64,000 nt of DNA from Nocardia sp. alder85J (GCF_020176955.2 NZ_JAIUCZ020000001.1:806001-870000); one strand, 5' to 3'. Shown: positions 1 through 9,455, counted from the stretch's first letter. Notes: a model not told the origin generated them from the sequence alone. Numbers and translations: made by a program.

Positions 1-150
<150 letters not shown>

Positions 151-229
151 CCTTGTCGCATTCCCGCCCGCACCCACCCCGTTCCGGCGCGACCGGAACC
201 AGACCCTCAGCAAGGAGAATCCACCCCCA

Positions 230-1069
230 ATGAGCGGATTGCTCGCCGGCAAGACCGTCCTCATCACCGGCATCATCACCGATTCGTCGATCGCCTTCCA
301 CGCGGCCAAGGTCGCGCAGGAGCAGGGTGCGAAGGTGATCATCACCGGGATTCCGGAACGGTTGCGGCTCATCGACCGGATCGCCAAGCGCCTGCCGCAG
401 GAGGTGCCGCCGGCCATCGGGCTCGATGTCACCAGCGAGGCCGACCTCGCCGTCCTGGCCGAGAAGGTGCAGGAACTGGCGCCGGAAGGGCTCGACGGCG
501 TGCTGCACTCCATCGCGTTCGCGCCCCGCACCCTGATGGGCCCGGAGGCGTTCGGCTTCCTGGAGGGCCCCGGGGCCGACGCGGCGAAGGCGTTCGAGAT
601 CTCCGCGTGGAGTTACGCCTCGCTGGCGCGCGCGGTGCTGCCGGTGATGAATCCGGGCGGCTCGATCGTCGGTATGGATTTCGACCCGCGCACGGCCATG
701 CCGTACTACAACTGGATGGGCGTGGCCAAGGCCGCGCTGGAGTCGGTGAACCGGTACGTGGCGCGAGAAGTGGGCTACGCCAAGAAGATCCGCTCCAACC
801 TGGTCGCCGCCGGCCCGATCAAGACGCTGGCCGCCAAGGCCATCGCGGGCACCGCCACCGACGACGCCAAGCAGCTGACCATGCTGAACAAGTACTGGGA
901 CGGCGCCTCGCCGATCGGCTGGGACGTGGACGACCCGACCGTGGTCGCGCGCTCCATCGTCACCCTGCTGTCGGATTGGCTGCCCGGCACCACCGGCTCG
1001 ATCATCTACGTCGACGGCGGCGCCAGCCACAACACCTGGTTCCCGGACAAGGATCTGGCCGAGAACTGA
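230..1069 (+). CDS. inhA: NADH-dependent enoyl-ACP reductase InhA
   Basis: 279 aa, FAS-II enoyl reductase that reduces trans-2-enoyl-ACP during mycolic acid chain elongation. I start at ATG 230 because AAGGAG lies at 212-217 and the protein then begins [14 protein letters not shown] as in mycobacterial InhA. The upstream in-frame extension from 107 overlaps the end of fabG1 in another frame. Visible features: Ile21 and Ser94, at the same numbers as the NADH-pocket residues of M. tuberculosis InhA (LHSIAFAP around 92-99), and the active-site Tyr160-x6-Lys167 in [11 protein letters not shown], two residues later than Y158/K165 of the tuberculosis enzyme. It sits in the fabG1-inhA-hemH operon. 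The pathway implies a mycolate-making organism. Confidence 0.95.
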   Translation: MSGLLAGKTVLITGIITDSSIAFHAAKVAQEQGAKVIITGIPERLRLIDRIAKRLPQEVPPAIGLDVTSEADLAVLAEKVQELAPEGLDGVLHSIAFAPRTLMGPEAFGFLEGPGADAAKAFEISAWSYASLARAVLPVMNPGGSIVGMDFDPRTAMPYYNWMGVAKAALESVNRYVAREVGYAKKIRSNLVAAGPIKTLAAKAIAGTATDDAKQLTMLNKYWDGASPIGWDVDDPTVVARSIVTLLSDWLPGTTGSIIYVDGGASHNTWFPDKDLAEN

Positions 1070-1193
1070 TTCCGGCACGTCCGGCGCGGGCAGGTGGTCC
1101 GGGCCGGACGGCAGAAGACGATCCGTGCGGGCGGCGGCTGTCGAGCCGTCGCCCGCGACGCGCACCCGAGTCGGCAGCTCACGGAGGTAGGCG

Positions 1194-2240
1194 ATGTACG
1201 ACGCACTGCTGTTGCTGTCGTTCGGCGGCCCGGAGCGGCCCGAGGACGTGATGCCGTTCCTGGAGAACGTCACTCGGGGCCGGGGTGTGCCGCCCGAACG
1301 GCTCGCCGCGGTGGCACAGCACTACCTGCACTTCGGTGGTGTCTCCCCGATCAACGCCTGCAACCGGGCCGTCATCGCCGCGGTGGAGGCCGAATTCGCT
1401 GCTCGCGCAACGACACTGCCGGTGTATTTCGGCAACCGCAACTGGCATCCGATGGTGGAGGACACTGTCGCCCGGATGCGCGACGACGGCGTGCGTTCGG
1501 CGCTGGTGTTCCCCACCTCGGCCTGGGGCGGTTACTCCGGGTGCCGCCAGTACGACGAGGACATCGCCCGCGCCCGCGCGGCGGTCGGCCCCGCGGCGCC
1601 CACCCTGGTGAAATTGCGCCAGTACTTCGACCATCCGCTGCTGATCGATGCCTTCGCCGACGCGATACGCGCTGCGCGGCAGCACCTTCCGGCGGAGCTG
1701 CGGGACGCGGCCCGGCTGGTGTTCACGGCCCACTCCATCCCGGTCGCCGCCGATGCCGCCGCCGGCCCGCCGTCCGACGGCGGCCGTCTCTACAGCCGTC
1801 AGGTAACCGATGCGGCCCGATTGTGCGCTGCCGCAACCGGTTTCGACGACTTCGACGTGGTCTGGCAGTCCCGTTCCGGACCGCCGCAGGTGCCGTGGCT
1901 GGAACCGGATATCGTCGACCACCTGGAAGCGTTGTCCGCCAAGGGGATCGAGGCCGTGGTGGTCTGCCCGGTGGGCTTCGTCTCGGATCACCTCGAGGTG
2001 GTGTGGGACCTGGACAACGAGGCCGCCGAGAAGGCCGCCGAACTGGGCATGGCCTTCGCCCGCGCCGCCACCCCCGGCACCGATCCCCGGTTCGCCGCCC
2101 TGATCGCGGAGCTCGTCGCCGAACAGACCTCCGGCGCGCCGCCTCGCCGCCTCGGCTCCGTCCCCGGCTACGGTTGCACCCGCAACGGTGACCTCTGCGC
2201 CCCCGGCTGTTGCGAACCACCCCGGCGCCCCGGTCGTTGA
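1194..2240 (+). CDS. hemH: Ferrochelatase (coproporphyrin III ferrochelatase, CpfC/HemH)
   Basis: 348 aa, inserts Fe2+ into coproporphyrin III in the actinobacterial haem route. ATG 1194 has GGAGG at 1183-1187. Catalytic His180 is in FTAHSIP and the acidic residue Glu268 in [13 protein letters not shown]. The tail carries C328-x6-C335-x3-C339-C340, and an internal Cys117 is in YSGCRQY. M. tuberculosis ferrochelatase holds a [2Fe-2S] cluster with one internal and three C-terminal cysteines, and this pattern fits, though the spacing of the last cysteine differs. It lies 124 bp after inhA and is the last gene of the operon. A decayed copy of its 3' end follows (separate entry). Confidence 0.94.
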   Translation: MYDALLLLSFGGPERPEDVMPFLENVTRGRGVPPERLAAVAQHYLHFGGVSPINACNRAVIAAVEAEFAARATTLPVYFGNRNWHPMVEDTVARMRDDGVRSALVFPTSAWGGYSGCRQYDEDIARARAAVGPAAPTLVKLRQYFDHPLLIDAFADAIRAARQHLPAELRDAARLVFTAHSIPVAADAAAGPPSDGGRLYSRQVTDAARLCAAATGFDDFDVVWQSRSGPPQVPWLEPDIVDHLEALSAKGIEAVVVCPVGFVSDHLEVVWDLDNEAAEKAAELGMAFARAATPGTDPRFAALIAELVAEQTSGAPPRRLGSVPGYGCTRNGDLCAPGCCEPPRRPGR

Positions 2241-2255
2241 CTTCGGCCGGCGGAC

Positions 2256-2330
2256 TTCGGGATCGGCTGTACCCGCGACCGTAACCTGTGCGCTCCGGCT
2301 GCTGCGAACCGCCCCGGCGACGCGGTCGGT
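2256..2330 (+). repeat. Decayed tandem duplicate of the hemH 3' end
   Basis: The stretch repeats the last about 75 bp of hemH (2165-2238) at an offset of exactly 93 bp (31 codons). Read in hemH frame it gives IGCTRDRNLCAP against [12 protein letters not shown]. After a 1-bp deletion near 2296 it continues [12 protein letters not shown] against [12 protein letters not shown]. The duplicate therefore contains the iron-sulfur cysteine motif but is frameshifted and lies behind the hemH stop. The rest of the gap to 2671 shows no gene I can support. Confidence 0.8.
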
Positions 2331-2671
2331 GGAACCTGGGTCGCCGGTACCGTCGGGCGGTGCCGGGGAAAAGCCGGCTCGCGCTGTGGCACGCGGCCGG
2401 CACCGGATTGGAGTGCCCGGCAGTGGAATCGGCTCGCATGCGGGGATGTGATGCCGGTGCCGCAGTGGTGTACGCGCGGGGTGGTCTCGGCCGGTGTCCG
2501 GCTGCGCGCATCGGGCCGGGTCCGGCTCGGCCCGCTCACCTTCGGCCGATGCGGCCCGCAGCAGCAGGTTCGCTGCGATCTGCGAGTGCGGAACGGCTGG
2601 TTGGCGAGTTGGATTTTCTTGGCGCGCAGCAGTTTTCCGAATCCGCGGGCGGGCCACGGTAGGCTGGATCG

Positions 2672-3307
2672 ATGGTGCCACTTTCCCATGTCGCGGCGTT
2701 CGCGGTGGCGGCGACGATCATCATCGTGATTCCCGGGCCGAACGTGTTGTTCGCGATCGGGCGGGCGCTGGTGCTGGGGCGGCGGCCGGCGGTGTTGTCG
2801 GTGCTGGGGACGACGGCCGGGTCGCTGGTGCCGTTGCTGGCGGTGGCGTTCGGGCTCGGTGCGCTGTTGACGGCCTCGGCGGTGGCGTTCGCGATCGTGA
2901 AGATCGTCGGGGCGCTGTATCTGGTCTATCTGGGGGTCGGCGCCATCCGGCATCGGAAGGATCTGGTGGCGGCGCTGAATACCGCGGTGCCACCCGCGGC
3001 GACCCGGCGCGCGTTGCGGCAGGGGTTCGTGGTCGGCGCGACCAATCCGAAGACGCTGGTGTTGTTCGGTGCGGTGCTGCCGCAGTTCACGGTACCGGCG
3101 GCGGGGTCAATGCCGTCGCAGCTGGTGTTGCTCGGATCGCTGTGCCTGCTGATCCAGTTGGTGTCCGACAGTTCGTGGGCGTTGCTGGCCGGGACGGCGC
3201 GGGCCTGGTTCGCGCGGTCGCCTCGGCGGCTCGAGGCGATCGGGAGCGCGGGCGGTGTGATGATCATCGGCGTGGGCGCGGGGGTCGCGTTCGGCGGGGC
3301 GAACTGA
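2672..3307 (+). CDS. LysE/RhtB-family amino acid exporter
   Basis: 211 aa integral membrane protein of the LysE/RhtB translocator family, which exports amino acids or related small metabolites by proton antiport. It has the usual length, about five to six hydrophobic segments, the family signature near the N-terminus (IPGPNVLFAIGRAL, residues about 22-35) and the mid-protein stretch with FVVGATNPKTLVLFGAVLPQF. No strong Shine-Dalgarno is visible before ATG 2672. The gene stands alone between hemH and a GGDEF gene, so the substrate cannot be inferred. Confidence 0.88.
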   Translation: MVPLSHVAAFAVAATIIIVIPGPNVLFAIGRALVLGRRPAVLSVLGTTAGSLVPLLAVAFGLGALLTASAVAFAIVKIVGALYLVYLGVGAIRHRKDLVAALNTAVPPAATRRALRQGFVVGATNPKTLVLFGAVLPQFTVPAAGSMPSQLVLLGSLCLLIQLVSDSSWALLAGTARAWFARSPRRLEAIGSAGGVMIIGVGAGVAFGGAN

Positions 3308-3429
3308 CCGGCGCGAACCTCCGCGAAAGCCCGGCCCGACCGGCGCGAACCCGCGCGAACCGAATCCGGGCGACGACAGGGTCCGCCGCCGCGTTGCCGG
3401 TGGATTGCCAGCGGTTATCGTGGTGGGCG

Positions 3430-4677
3430 ATGGTCGCCTGGAATCGTCACGAGCTCGTCACGCAATGGTGGCAGGCGCTGCACAACGCCTGCCATGTCGA
3501 CGCGCCACGTGAGCTGCTGGATTCGCTGGTCGGCGAGTTCGAAGCCGGTGCGCGCACCGGTGCCGCTGAGGCCGGGATGCGCATCGGGGCGGCGCTGGCG
3601 CGGGCGGGCCTCGACGATCCGGCGGTACCCGTGGTGTCGGCGCAGATCCTCTGTCCTACGGCGGACGGTGCCGACCGGATCACGGTCGAACGGCAGATGG
3701 CGGCCCTGGCTGTGGGGATCGGCCAGGGGCATCGGGCGGAGCTGGATCGCGCCGCGGCGTCGGTCCGCAGCGCCGACGACCGGTATCGGATCATGTTCGA
3801 GAACGCGTCGGTGGCCATCGCGATCAGTGACAGCGCGGGCAATCTGCTCGACGTGAACGAGGGCTTCGCGAATCTGGTCGGTGTGCCGCTCGAACAATTG
3901 CGGCAGATGGGCACGGTGGATGCACTGCATTTCTCGCACCCGGACGACCGGGCGGAGATCGAGGCACTCCTCTACCGCGAACTGCTCGATCCGCGGAAGG
4001 GAACGATCCGGCTGGAACGGCGGACCCTGCGCGGTGACGGCAGCATCGGCTGGGCCGGCTTCACCGTCACCTATGTGCCGGGAACCGATGGTCACTGCGA
4101 CTATCTGATCTCCTTCGGCCGCGATATGACCGAGCGGCACCGGCTGGAGCAGGAATTGCAGCGTCAGGCCCGCCACGACGCGCTCACCGGACTGCCGAAT
4201 CGCTGGCAATTGCTGGACGCGATCGGCGCGGTGATCGAGACGGCGACCGAGGACGACCGGGTCGGACTGTGTTTCGCCGACCTCGATCGCTTCAAGGAGA
4301 TCAACGACCGCTACGGCCACGGTTTCGGCGACCGGGTACTGGCCGCGGTGGCGGTCCGTATCGGCGACGCCCTCGCCGATACGGGTTCGCTGCTCGCCCG
4401 CCTCGGCGGTGACGAATTCGTGGCGCTGGTGCCGCCGCCGGACGCCGACCGGCGGGTGGCCGAGATCGCCGAGCGGATGCTGGCGGCGTTGACCGAGCCG
4501 ATGGTGGTCGACGAGCATCGAGTGCAGATGTCGGTCAGCATCGGCGCGGTGATCGAACCGTGCGCGGGCGCCCAGCCGGAGGAACTGCTGGACGCCGCCG
4601 ACCGCGGTCTGTACCGCGCCAAGATCGGCGGCCGGGACCAGTGGGTGCTGCACGCCCTCGAGGTCGACCCGGACTGA
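3430..4677 (+). CDS. PAS-GGDEF protein, probable diguanylate cyclase
   Basis: 415 aa, cytoplasmic, no membrane segment. An N-terminal helical region (1-115) is unrecognised. A PAS domain follows (about 118-240, YRIMFENASVAIAISD to the PAC-like ISFGRDMTERHRLEQEL), then a GGDEF domain (about 250-410). The catalytic motif is intact (GGDEF at 326-330), with FADLDRFKEINDRYGHGFGD upstream, so c-di-GMP synthesis is plausible. The RxxD product-inhibition site is replaced by DTGS, so feedback inhibition may be absent. There is no EAL domain. The frame is open far upstream (to about 2494), but that part overlaps the LysE gene and has no family similarity. ATG 3430 gives the natural start. Confidence 0.88.
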   Translation: MVAWNRHELVTQWWQALHNACHVDAPRELLDSLVGEFEAGARTGAAEAGMRIGAALARAGLDDPAVPVVSAQILCPTADGADRITVERQMAALAVGIGQGHRAELDRAAASVRSADDRYRIMFENASVAIAISDSAGNLLDVNEGFANLVGVPLEQLRQMGTVDALHFSHPDDRAEIEALLYRELLDPRKGTIRLERRTLRGDGSIGWAGFTVTYVPGTDGHCDYLISFGRDMTERHRLEQELQRQARHDALTGLPNRWQLLDAIGAVIETATEDDRVGLCFADLDRFKEINDRYGHGFGDRVLAAVAVRIGDALADTGSLLARLGGDEFVALVPPPDADRRVAEIAERMLAALTEPMVVDEHRVQMSVSIGAVIEPCAGAQPEELLDAADRGLYRAKIGGRDQWVLHALEVDPD

Positions 4678-4920
4678 TCGGCGACCGTCCCAGATCGGCA
4701 GGGGAGTGCGCTGGTCCAGCGGGAATCGGCTGCCGCATCGTGAGTCCGCCACGCCGACCGTGAAATCGGGAACGCGGCGGTGTCCGTGAGAAGCTTGGGC
4801 AGGTCTCAGCGGTCCCTGCGCGACCGTTGTCCCGGGTGAGCTGGTCGAATTTCGAAGGTCCACAGGCGGAGACGTGTTCGCCGGTCGAGCGAACGTGCGT
4901 ACCACAGGGGAGATCGAGAC

Positions 4921-6162
4921 TTGGCGAACAGCAGACGGATGGTGGCCTGGACCGCGGCGTCCCTCGTGTCGGCAGTGTTGTCGGTGGCGGCGCCGGCGGC
5001 CGGTTACGCGGGCCCGCTGGACGATCCGCCGCACGAACTGGCGTCGGTACTGCCCGATCCACTGCCGGACCCGTTCTACCAGCCTGCGCCCGGATTCGAA
5101 AAGGCCCGGCCCGGCACGGTTCTCGCGACTCGCCCGGCCGAGATCTGGTTCCCGCCGACGGCGCATTCGACCGAGCTGATGGTCCGGTCCACCGACGCCA
5201 AAGGGCGTCCGGCACCCGTGGTGGCGACCGTGTTCGTGCCGAACCAGCCGTGGGAGGGCCCGGGACCGCGCCCGCTGGTCGCCTATGCCGCCCCGATCGC
5301 CTCACTCGGAAACCGTTGTGCCCCTTCGCAGAAGATGAAGGATCGGCTCCAGGCCGATCAGGTGCCGATCGCGACGCTGCTGGCCCGCAACTACGCGGTG
5401 GTGGTGCCCGACCACCAGGGCCCGCGGCAGGCGTACTCGGCCGGGCACATGGAAGGCCATGCGGTACTCGACGCGGTACGGGCCGCGGTAGGGCTCGGCA
5501 CGGACGAACTGCGCCCCGACTCGCCGGTGGTGCTGACCGGATACTCCGGCGGCGCCATCGCCACCGGCTGGGCCGCTCAGCTCGCCGCCGAATACGCCCC
5601 CGAACTCGCCCTGGCCGGAGCGCTGGTCGGTGGCACGCCCGCCGACTATCACATGCTGTGGCAGTCGATGAACGGCAACGCCGCCGCGGGCGTCTTCCTC
5701 GCCGCGGCACTGGGACTGGCCCGGGAGTACCCGGAACTGCTGCCCCTGCTCAACGACAACGGCTGGCGCCTGGCCCACGCGTTCCGCAACCTCTGCACCG
5801 AACCGGAGGGCGTCTTCGGCGCGCTGACCCAGATCAAGATCGAACAGCTCACCGACGTCCCGAACCCGATCGAACTGCCGATCGTCCGAAAGGTCATCGC
5901 GGAGAACAGATTGGGCGGCACGGCGCCCCGGATCCCGATGCTGATCGTCCACGGCGGCGACGAGATCTTCATCCCCCTGGCCGGCGCGGTGAACCTCTAC
6001 CAGGACTGGTGCCGGCACCAGGCCCGGGTCCGCCTCGAGGTCTACCCCGGCGGTCATTTCACCGTCGGCGCACTGGCTCTGGGCACCCCGCTGACCGCCG
6101 AATGGGTCGAGGACATGCTCGCCGGAACCCTGGTTCCCGCCGGATGCACGAGCAATCAGTGA
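4921..6162 (+). CDS. Secreted lipase, LIP family
   Basis: 413 aa alpha/beta-hydrolase resembling actinobacterial secretory lipases (LIP family), likely hydrolysing acylglycerols or esters outside the cytoplasm. The start is TTG 4921 with GGGGAG at 4907-4912. It begins with an Arg-containing n-region, a hydrophobic stretch (about 8-25) and a likely Ala-x-Ala type cleavage before residue 31. The nucleophile elbow is GYSGG (Ser209) and the C-terminal His is in YPGGHFTVG. The acid residue is probably in HGGDEIF. No partner genes are adjacent. Confidence 0.88.
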   Translation: MANSRRMVAWTAASLVSAVLSVAAPAAGYAGPLDDPPHELASVLPDPLPDPFYQPAPGFEKARPGTVLATRPAEIWFPPTAHSTELMVRSTDAKGRPAPVVATVFVPNQPWEGPGPRPLVAYAAPIASLGNRCAPSQKMKDRLQADQVPIATLLARNYAVVVPDHQGPRQAYSAGHMEGHAVLDAVRAAVGLGTDELRPDSPVVLTGYSGGAIATGWAAQLAAEYAPELALAGALVGGTPADYHMLWQSMNGNAAAGVFLAAALGLAREYPELLPLLNDNGWRLAHAFRNLCTEPEGVFGALTQIKIEQLTDVPNPIELPIVRKVIAENRLGGTAPRIPMLIVHGGDEIFIPLAGAVNLYQDWCRHQARVRLEVYPGGHFTVGALALGTPLTAEWVEDMLAGTLVPAGCTSNQ

Positions 6163-6632
6163 GGTGAGCCCGCGAAGGCTCACATTTCCACCGTAGCGGA
6201 CCGACTCGATGGCGATGCGGGATGAGCAGTGCGAGTCGCCGGTGTCCGATACGACTGGATGCGCAATACCACGTCCGTCGGCGGCGAAGGGCGCGAAGCA
6301 CCGTGCTGGGCGGCGAACCCGTGCTGACGGCGAACTGCGTGCCCGCAGTCGGCGGGAGGAGCCGTATTTCGCTGCGCGGGAGGAGCTTTCGGCGACCGAT
6401 ATGGCGGCCGATGCCGACCTGTGGAGGTCCAATACGCCTGCTGCGGGTCAGGTGTTGCCGGCCTGGTCGGCACGGCGTCATCGGCTGCGGCCGCCACTCG
6501 GCATGTCGTCGTAGCCATGACCCGGGACGGCACCCGCATCTCGACGCTGTCGGTGCCCGTGTTCGGCACAGGAAGCCTGCGACCCGGTCGTGAGCCCGAG
6601 GCAGGGTAGGCGCCCGTTTCCGGATCGGGAGG
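6163..6632. other. Intergenic stretch without a convincing gene
   Basis: 470 bp between the lipase and the convergent SDR gene. Several short open frames exist on both strands, but none has a good ribosome binding site, family similarity or codon pattern that I can defend. I see no tRNA, strong terminator hairpin or repeat here. Confidence 0.6.
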
Positions 6633-7439
6633 CTAATTCACCGTCGGGATCGCGCCGCCGTCGATGCGGATGTTCGCTCCGTTCACGGAGGCGGCGAGCG
6701 GGCTGGCGAGGAGGGCGACCAGGGCGCCGATCTCCCGTGGCTGCACCAGGCGGTCGGAGGGGTTGGCCAGGGGGCCCGCGAGCAGTGCCGTGGTGGCGGC
6801 GGCGATATCGTCGCCGAGGCCGTTGTGCTGTGCGAAAGCCCTTGCGGTGTCCTGGAATCCGTCGGTGTCGGTGGGGCCGGGACTGATGGTGTTCACCGTG
6901 ATGCCGGTGCCGGACAGTTCCTTGGTCAGGCTCACCGTCAGATTCGCGAGCGCGGCCTTGGCCGCACAGTAGGCGGCGCGCTGCGGCAGTGGGTTCGGGT
7001 GTGCGCCACTGCCGATCTGGATGACGCGGCCCCAGCCGACGGTGCGCATGGCGGGGGTCAGCGCACCGATCAGCCGGACGGCCGACAGTACATTGCTGTC
7101 GTACAGGGCCATCCAGTCGCGTGGATCGGGGTCCGACCAGCCGTCCGTCGCGGCCGTTCCACCCATGTTGTCGACGAGGATATCGATCCCGCCGAACGCC
7201 TGTGTGGCCTGCTGCGCGACGGCGGCCGCCGCGTCGTCGTCGGTGAGATCGCCTGTTGCCGTTGCCGCCAGGCCGCCGTCGGCCCGGATGTCGTCGACGA
7301 CCGCCGCGGCCCGTGTCGCGTCGCGGCCGTGCACGACCACCGCCACTCCTTCGGCGGCGAGCGCGAGGGCGATGGCCTGCCCGATCCCGCTGGTACTGCC
7401 CGTCACCAGGGCCCGCTTACCGTTCAATGCCAAGTCCAT
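6633..7439 (-). CDS. SDR-family NAD(P)-dependent oxidoreductase
   Basis: 268 aa short-chain dehydrogenase. I start at ATG 7439 because GGAG lies just upstream and the Rossmann motif then falls at the usual place (KRALVTGSTSGIGQAIALAL, about 8-27). It has DNMGG in place of the common NNAGG and the active-site Tyr-x3-Lys in RAAYCAAKAALAN. The C-terminus is IRIDGGAIPTVN. The substrate is unknown. It is divergent from the MarR-PDZ gene, with a perfect 28-bp palindrome in the shared intergenic region, so it is the likely target of that regulator. Confidence 0.9.
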   Translation of the reverse strand: MDLALNGKRALVTGSTSGIGQAIALALAAEGVAVVVHGRDATRAAAVVDDIRADGGLAATATGDLTDDDAAAAVAQQATQAFGGIDILVDNMGGTAATDGWSDPDPRDWMALYDSNVLSAVRLIGALTPAMRTVGWGRVIQIGSGAHPNPLPQRAAYCAAKAALANLTVSLTKELSGTGITVNTISPGPTDTDGFQDTARAFAQHNGLGDDIAAATTALLAGPLANPSDRLVQPREIGALVALLASPLAASVNGANIRIDGGAIPTVN

Positions 7440-7463
7440 GAGCACTCCGTTCAAAAAGTTTGA

Positions 7464-7491
7464 GCCAATAGCTTTGGCCAAAGCTATTGGC
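7464..7491. promoter_or_regulatory. Perfect 28-bp palindrome, probable MarR operator
   Basis: Half-site GCCAATAGCTTTGG followed directly by its exact reverse complement, with no mismatch and no spacer. It lies between the start codons of the divergent SDR (7439) and MarR-PDZ (7513) genes, 24 and 21 bp away. A long intergenic palindrome of this kind is typical of MarR-family autoregulation with control of a divergent enzyme gene. That this regulator binds it is inference. Confidence 0.85.
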
Positions 7492-7512
7492 CCGAATGCT
7501 AGCCTGACGGTG

Positions 7513-8382
7513 ATGTCCATGTCCAGCGCCGAGTTTCCCCCCACCGGTCCGCCCGATTCGGTGGATCGCCATCTCGCGGCCTGGTCGCGGCAGCGCCCCG
7601 AGTTGGACTATTCGCCGCTGGCCGTGGTCCAGCGTCTCGGCCGGGTGCGACGCGTGCTGGAGGCCGAGATCGAGTCCTCCTTCGCCGAATACGGCCTCAA
7701 CGGGCCGGATTACGTGGCGCTGGCGACGCTCCGGCTCGCGGATCGCCCCGGTGGCGTCTCGCAGCGCTGGCTGATGCGAGAACTGGGCCTGACCTCCGGC
7801 ACCATCAGCACCCGGGTGGACCGGCTGGTCAACCAGGGACTGGTGGCCCGCACCCCCGACGAGACCGATCGCCGCAACACCCTGATCGCCCTGACCGACA
7901 CCGGCCGCGAACTACTCGACCGCGTGACACCCGCGCATCTCGACACCGAGGACCGCATGCTCGCCGCCCTCACCCCCGACGAGCGTGCACAGCTGGCCGA
8001 CCTGCTCCGCCGCCTGCTCACCTCCTACGAGGGCACCGACCCCGAGCACCCCGCCCTCGGCCTCGTCCTGGAACCTGCCCACACCGCCATCCGAACCCGC
8101 CGCGCCGTGGGCCTACCCGCCCCACCCGGCCTGCTGGTCCGTTCCGTGGCCCCCGGCGGCCCGGCCGACCTGGCCGGCATCCGTGCCGGCGACCTCCTCA
8201 TCCGGGCCGCCGGCCTTCCCCTCCGCTCGATCACCACGCTCCACACGGCCCTGAGTGCCCATCCGGATGCGTTGCCCCTCCATGTGATTCGCGGCGCGGA
8301 CCACGAGCGGGACGTCACCGTCCGACCGGCGCCATATCCGGCGCCCGGCAATCCTCCGGCCGACGGCGTTCACCGGATCTGA
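7513..8382 (+). CDS. MarR-family regulator fused to a C-terminal PDZ domain
   Basis: 289 aa, about twice the normal MarR length. Residues about 30-170 form a MarR winged helix (LGLTSGTISTRVDRLVNQGLV as recognition region, DETDRRNTLIALTDTGREL as wing). After a short linker, residues about 195-275 read as a PDZ domain: GLLVRSVAPGGPADLAGIRAGDLLI, then the second half with HTALSAHPDALPLHVIRG. PDZ domains usually bind peptide C-termini in proteases and their regulators, so a DNA-binding MarR with a PDZ is unusual. ATG 7513 is chosen (GTG 7510 and ATG 7519 are alternatives). It is divergent from the SDR gene across the 28-bp palindrome. Confidence 0.88.
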   Translation: MSMSSAEFPPTGPPDSVDRHLAAWSRQRPELDYSPLAVVQRLGRVRRVLEAEIESSFAEYGLNGPDYVALATLRLADRPGGVSQRWLMRELGLTSGTISTRVDRLVNQGLVARTPDETDRRNTLIALTDTGRELLDRVTPAHLDTEDRMLAALTPDERAQLADLLRRLLTSYEGTDPEHPALGLVLEPAHTAIRTRRAVGLPAPPGLLVRSVAPGGPADLAGIRAGDLLIRAAGLPLRSITTLHTALSAHPDALPLHVIRGADHERDVTVRPAPYPAPGNPPADGVHRI

Positions 8383-8406
8383 GGCGTGGGCCGGTACCGG
8401 CTTCGC

Positions 8407-8880
8407 TCAGAGGAGTTCTTCGGTGGAGTCGTGGCCGGCAGTGGCGGTGCGGCGGAGGAAGTCGGCGATCAGTTCCAGTTCGGTGGCGCTGTAGTCGCGG
8501 CAGAGGGTGTCCATGCGGTTGTTCATGCCGGAGAACATGCGGAAGAGTTCCTGGTTTCGTTCGCGGAGGGCGCGGACGGTGACGGCGCGGCGATCGGGGG
8601 AGTTCGGATCGCGTTCGCGGACAACCCAACCGCCGCGCTCGAGCCGGTCCAGGACGCCGGTGAGGGTGGCCGGGTGGACATCCGTGCGGCGGGCCAGTTC
8701 CTTCGGTGACAGCGGGCCCTGCCGGTTGAGCAGGTCCAGGCAGGTCCAGTCGGCGTCCTTCAGTTCGACCTTGCCGCCCAGCCTGCGATTGAGCAGTGCC
8801 AGTTGAATATTGAGGTCACGCAGGGCTTCCTTGACCGCGTTGGTCAGCTGCCGGTGCGTGGGCGCTGGTCGATCCGTCAC
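8407..8880 (-). CDS. MarR-family transcriptional regulator
   Basis: 157 aa. The winged helix includes GPLSPKELARRTDVHPATLTGVLDRLERGGWV-type sequence, the wing RDPNSPDRRAVTVRAL and a C-terminal dimerisation helix. It stands alone, transcribed toward the MarR-PDZ gene, with the Ddn-like oxidoreductase behind it on the same strand about 110 bp upstream. An imperfect palindrome at 8926-8937 could be its autoregulatory site. The ligand and regulon are unknown. Confidence 0.88.
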   Translation of the reverse strand: MTDRPAPTHRQLTNAVKEALRDLNIQLALLNRRLGGKVELKDADWTCLDLLNRQGPLSPKELARRTDVHPATLTGVLDRLERGGWVVRERDPNSPDRRAVTVRALRERNQELFRMFSGMNNRMDTLCRDYSATELELIADFLRRTATAGHDSTEELL

Positions 8881-8925
8881 CGGGACCGCTCCTCAGGACT
8901 TCCGTGGCCGATCATTCACTATTCG

Positions 8926-8937
8926 TATCATATGAGA
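8926..8937. promoter_or_regulatory. Imperfect palindrome upstream of MarR gene
   Basis: TATCATATGAGA is a palindrome centred on CATATG with one mismatched pair, in an AT-rich patch 46 bp upstream of the MarR start at 8880. It could be an operator or contain a -10 element. Short and not repeated, hence weak. Confidence 0.3.
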
Positions 8938-8989
8938 TCGAAGGGGAGGCTTGCCACGGCGAGCGGCGGGACGATCGTCACGTGACTGT

Positions 8990-9433
8990 TCAGGCCGGTT
9001 CGACGCGGAAGATCGCGATGCGCGGGGCGGCTGCCGCCATGGCATCGGCGGTGGCGGCCTCGGCCTGGCCCGAGCTCACGAAGATGTCGGCGACCCGCGC
9101 GGGGCTGGTGGCCACCAGCCGACGTAGCAAGGGGCCCCGCTCCGGGAGCGGGATCTCGACCAGGCGGGCGGTCGCCGACCTTCGCCCGCGGGTCAGGGTC
9201 ACGGTGCTCGCGGCGCGTGCGTTGGCCACCCAGGCCGCCTTCGGAAACGCTTGGAAGATATACCTTTCGCCGTCGAGTTCGTTGATCGCGATCGCGAAGG
9301 TCCGGGGCCGGCCGGTGCGCCGGCCCGGCACGGTGAGCAGTTGCATCGGTCCGAACGCGATCCCCGTGCGCTGCAATCCGATGATGACCTTGTTGACGCT
9401 GTTGACCATCCGGCGGTAGCTGTGTTCCTTCAT
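8990..9433 (-). CDS. Deazaflavin (F420)-dependent nitroreductase family protein (Ddn-like)
   Basis: 147 aa split-barrel protein of the Ddn/DUF385 family, whose members use F420H2. The family motif is visible as LLTVPGRRTGRPRTFAIAI (about residues 31-49), followed by the conserved pattern of Trp-Val-Ala-Asn-Ala and the Thr-Val-Thr-Leu strand. ATG 9433 is used. An in-frame ATG at 9466 would add 11 residues. The substrate is unknown. The gene lies upstream of, and co-directional with, the MarR gene and could be part of its regulon. Confidence 0.85.
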   Translation of the reverse strand: MKEHSYRRMVNSVNKVIIGLQRTGIAFGPMQLLTVPGRRTGRPRTFAIAINELDGERYIFQAFPKAAWVANARAASTVTLTRGRRSATARLVEIPLPERGPLLRRLVATSPARVADIFVSSGQAEAATADAMAAAAPRIAIFRVEPA

Positions 9434-9455
9434 GTCGCCGACGGTACCATAAGAT

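Noticed and set aside
3305..3350. GACCGGCGCGAAC repeated twice after the LysE gene
   Set aside because: Two 13-bp copies of a GC-rich word in a short gap can arise by chance or by minor duplication and show no functional context.
3415..5166. A 583-codon open frame on the minus strand opposite the GGDEF gene and lipase start
   Set aside because: Arg/His-rich shadow frame of a high-GC coding strand; the plus strand has PAS and GGDEF motifs and a lipase signal peptide.
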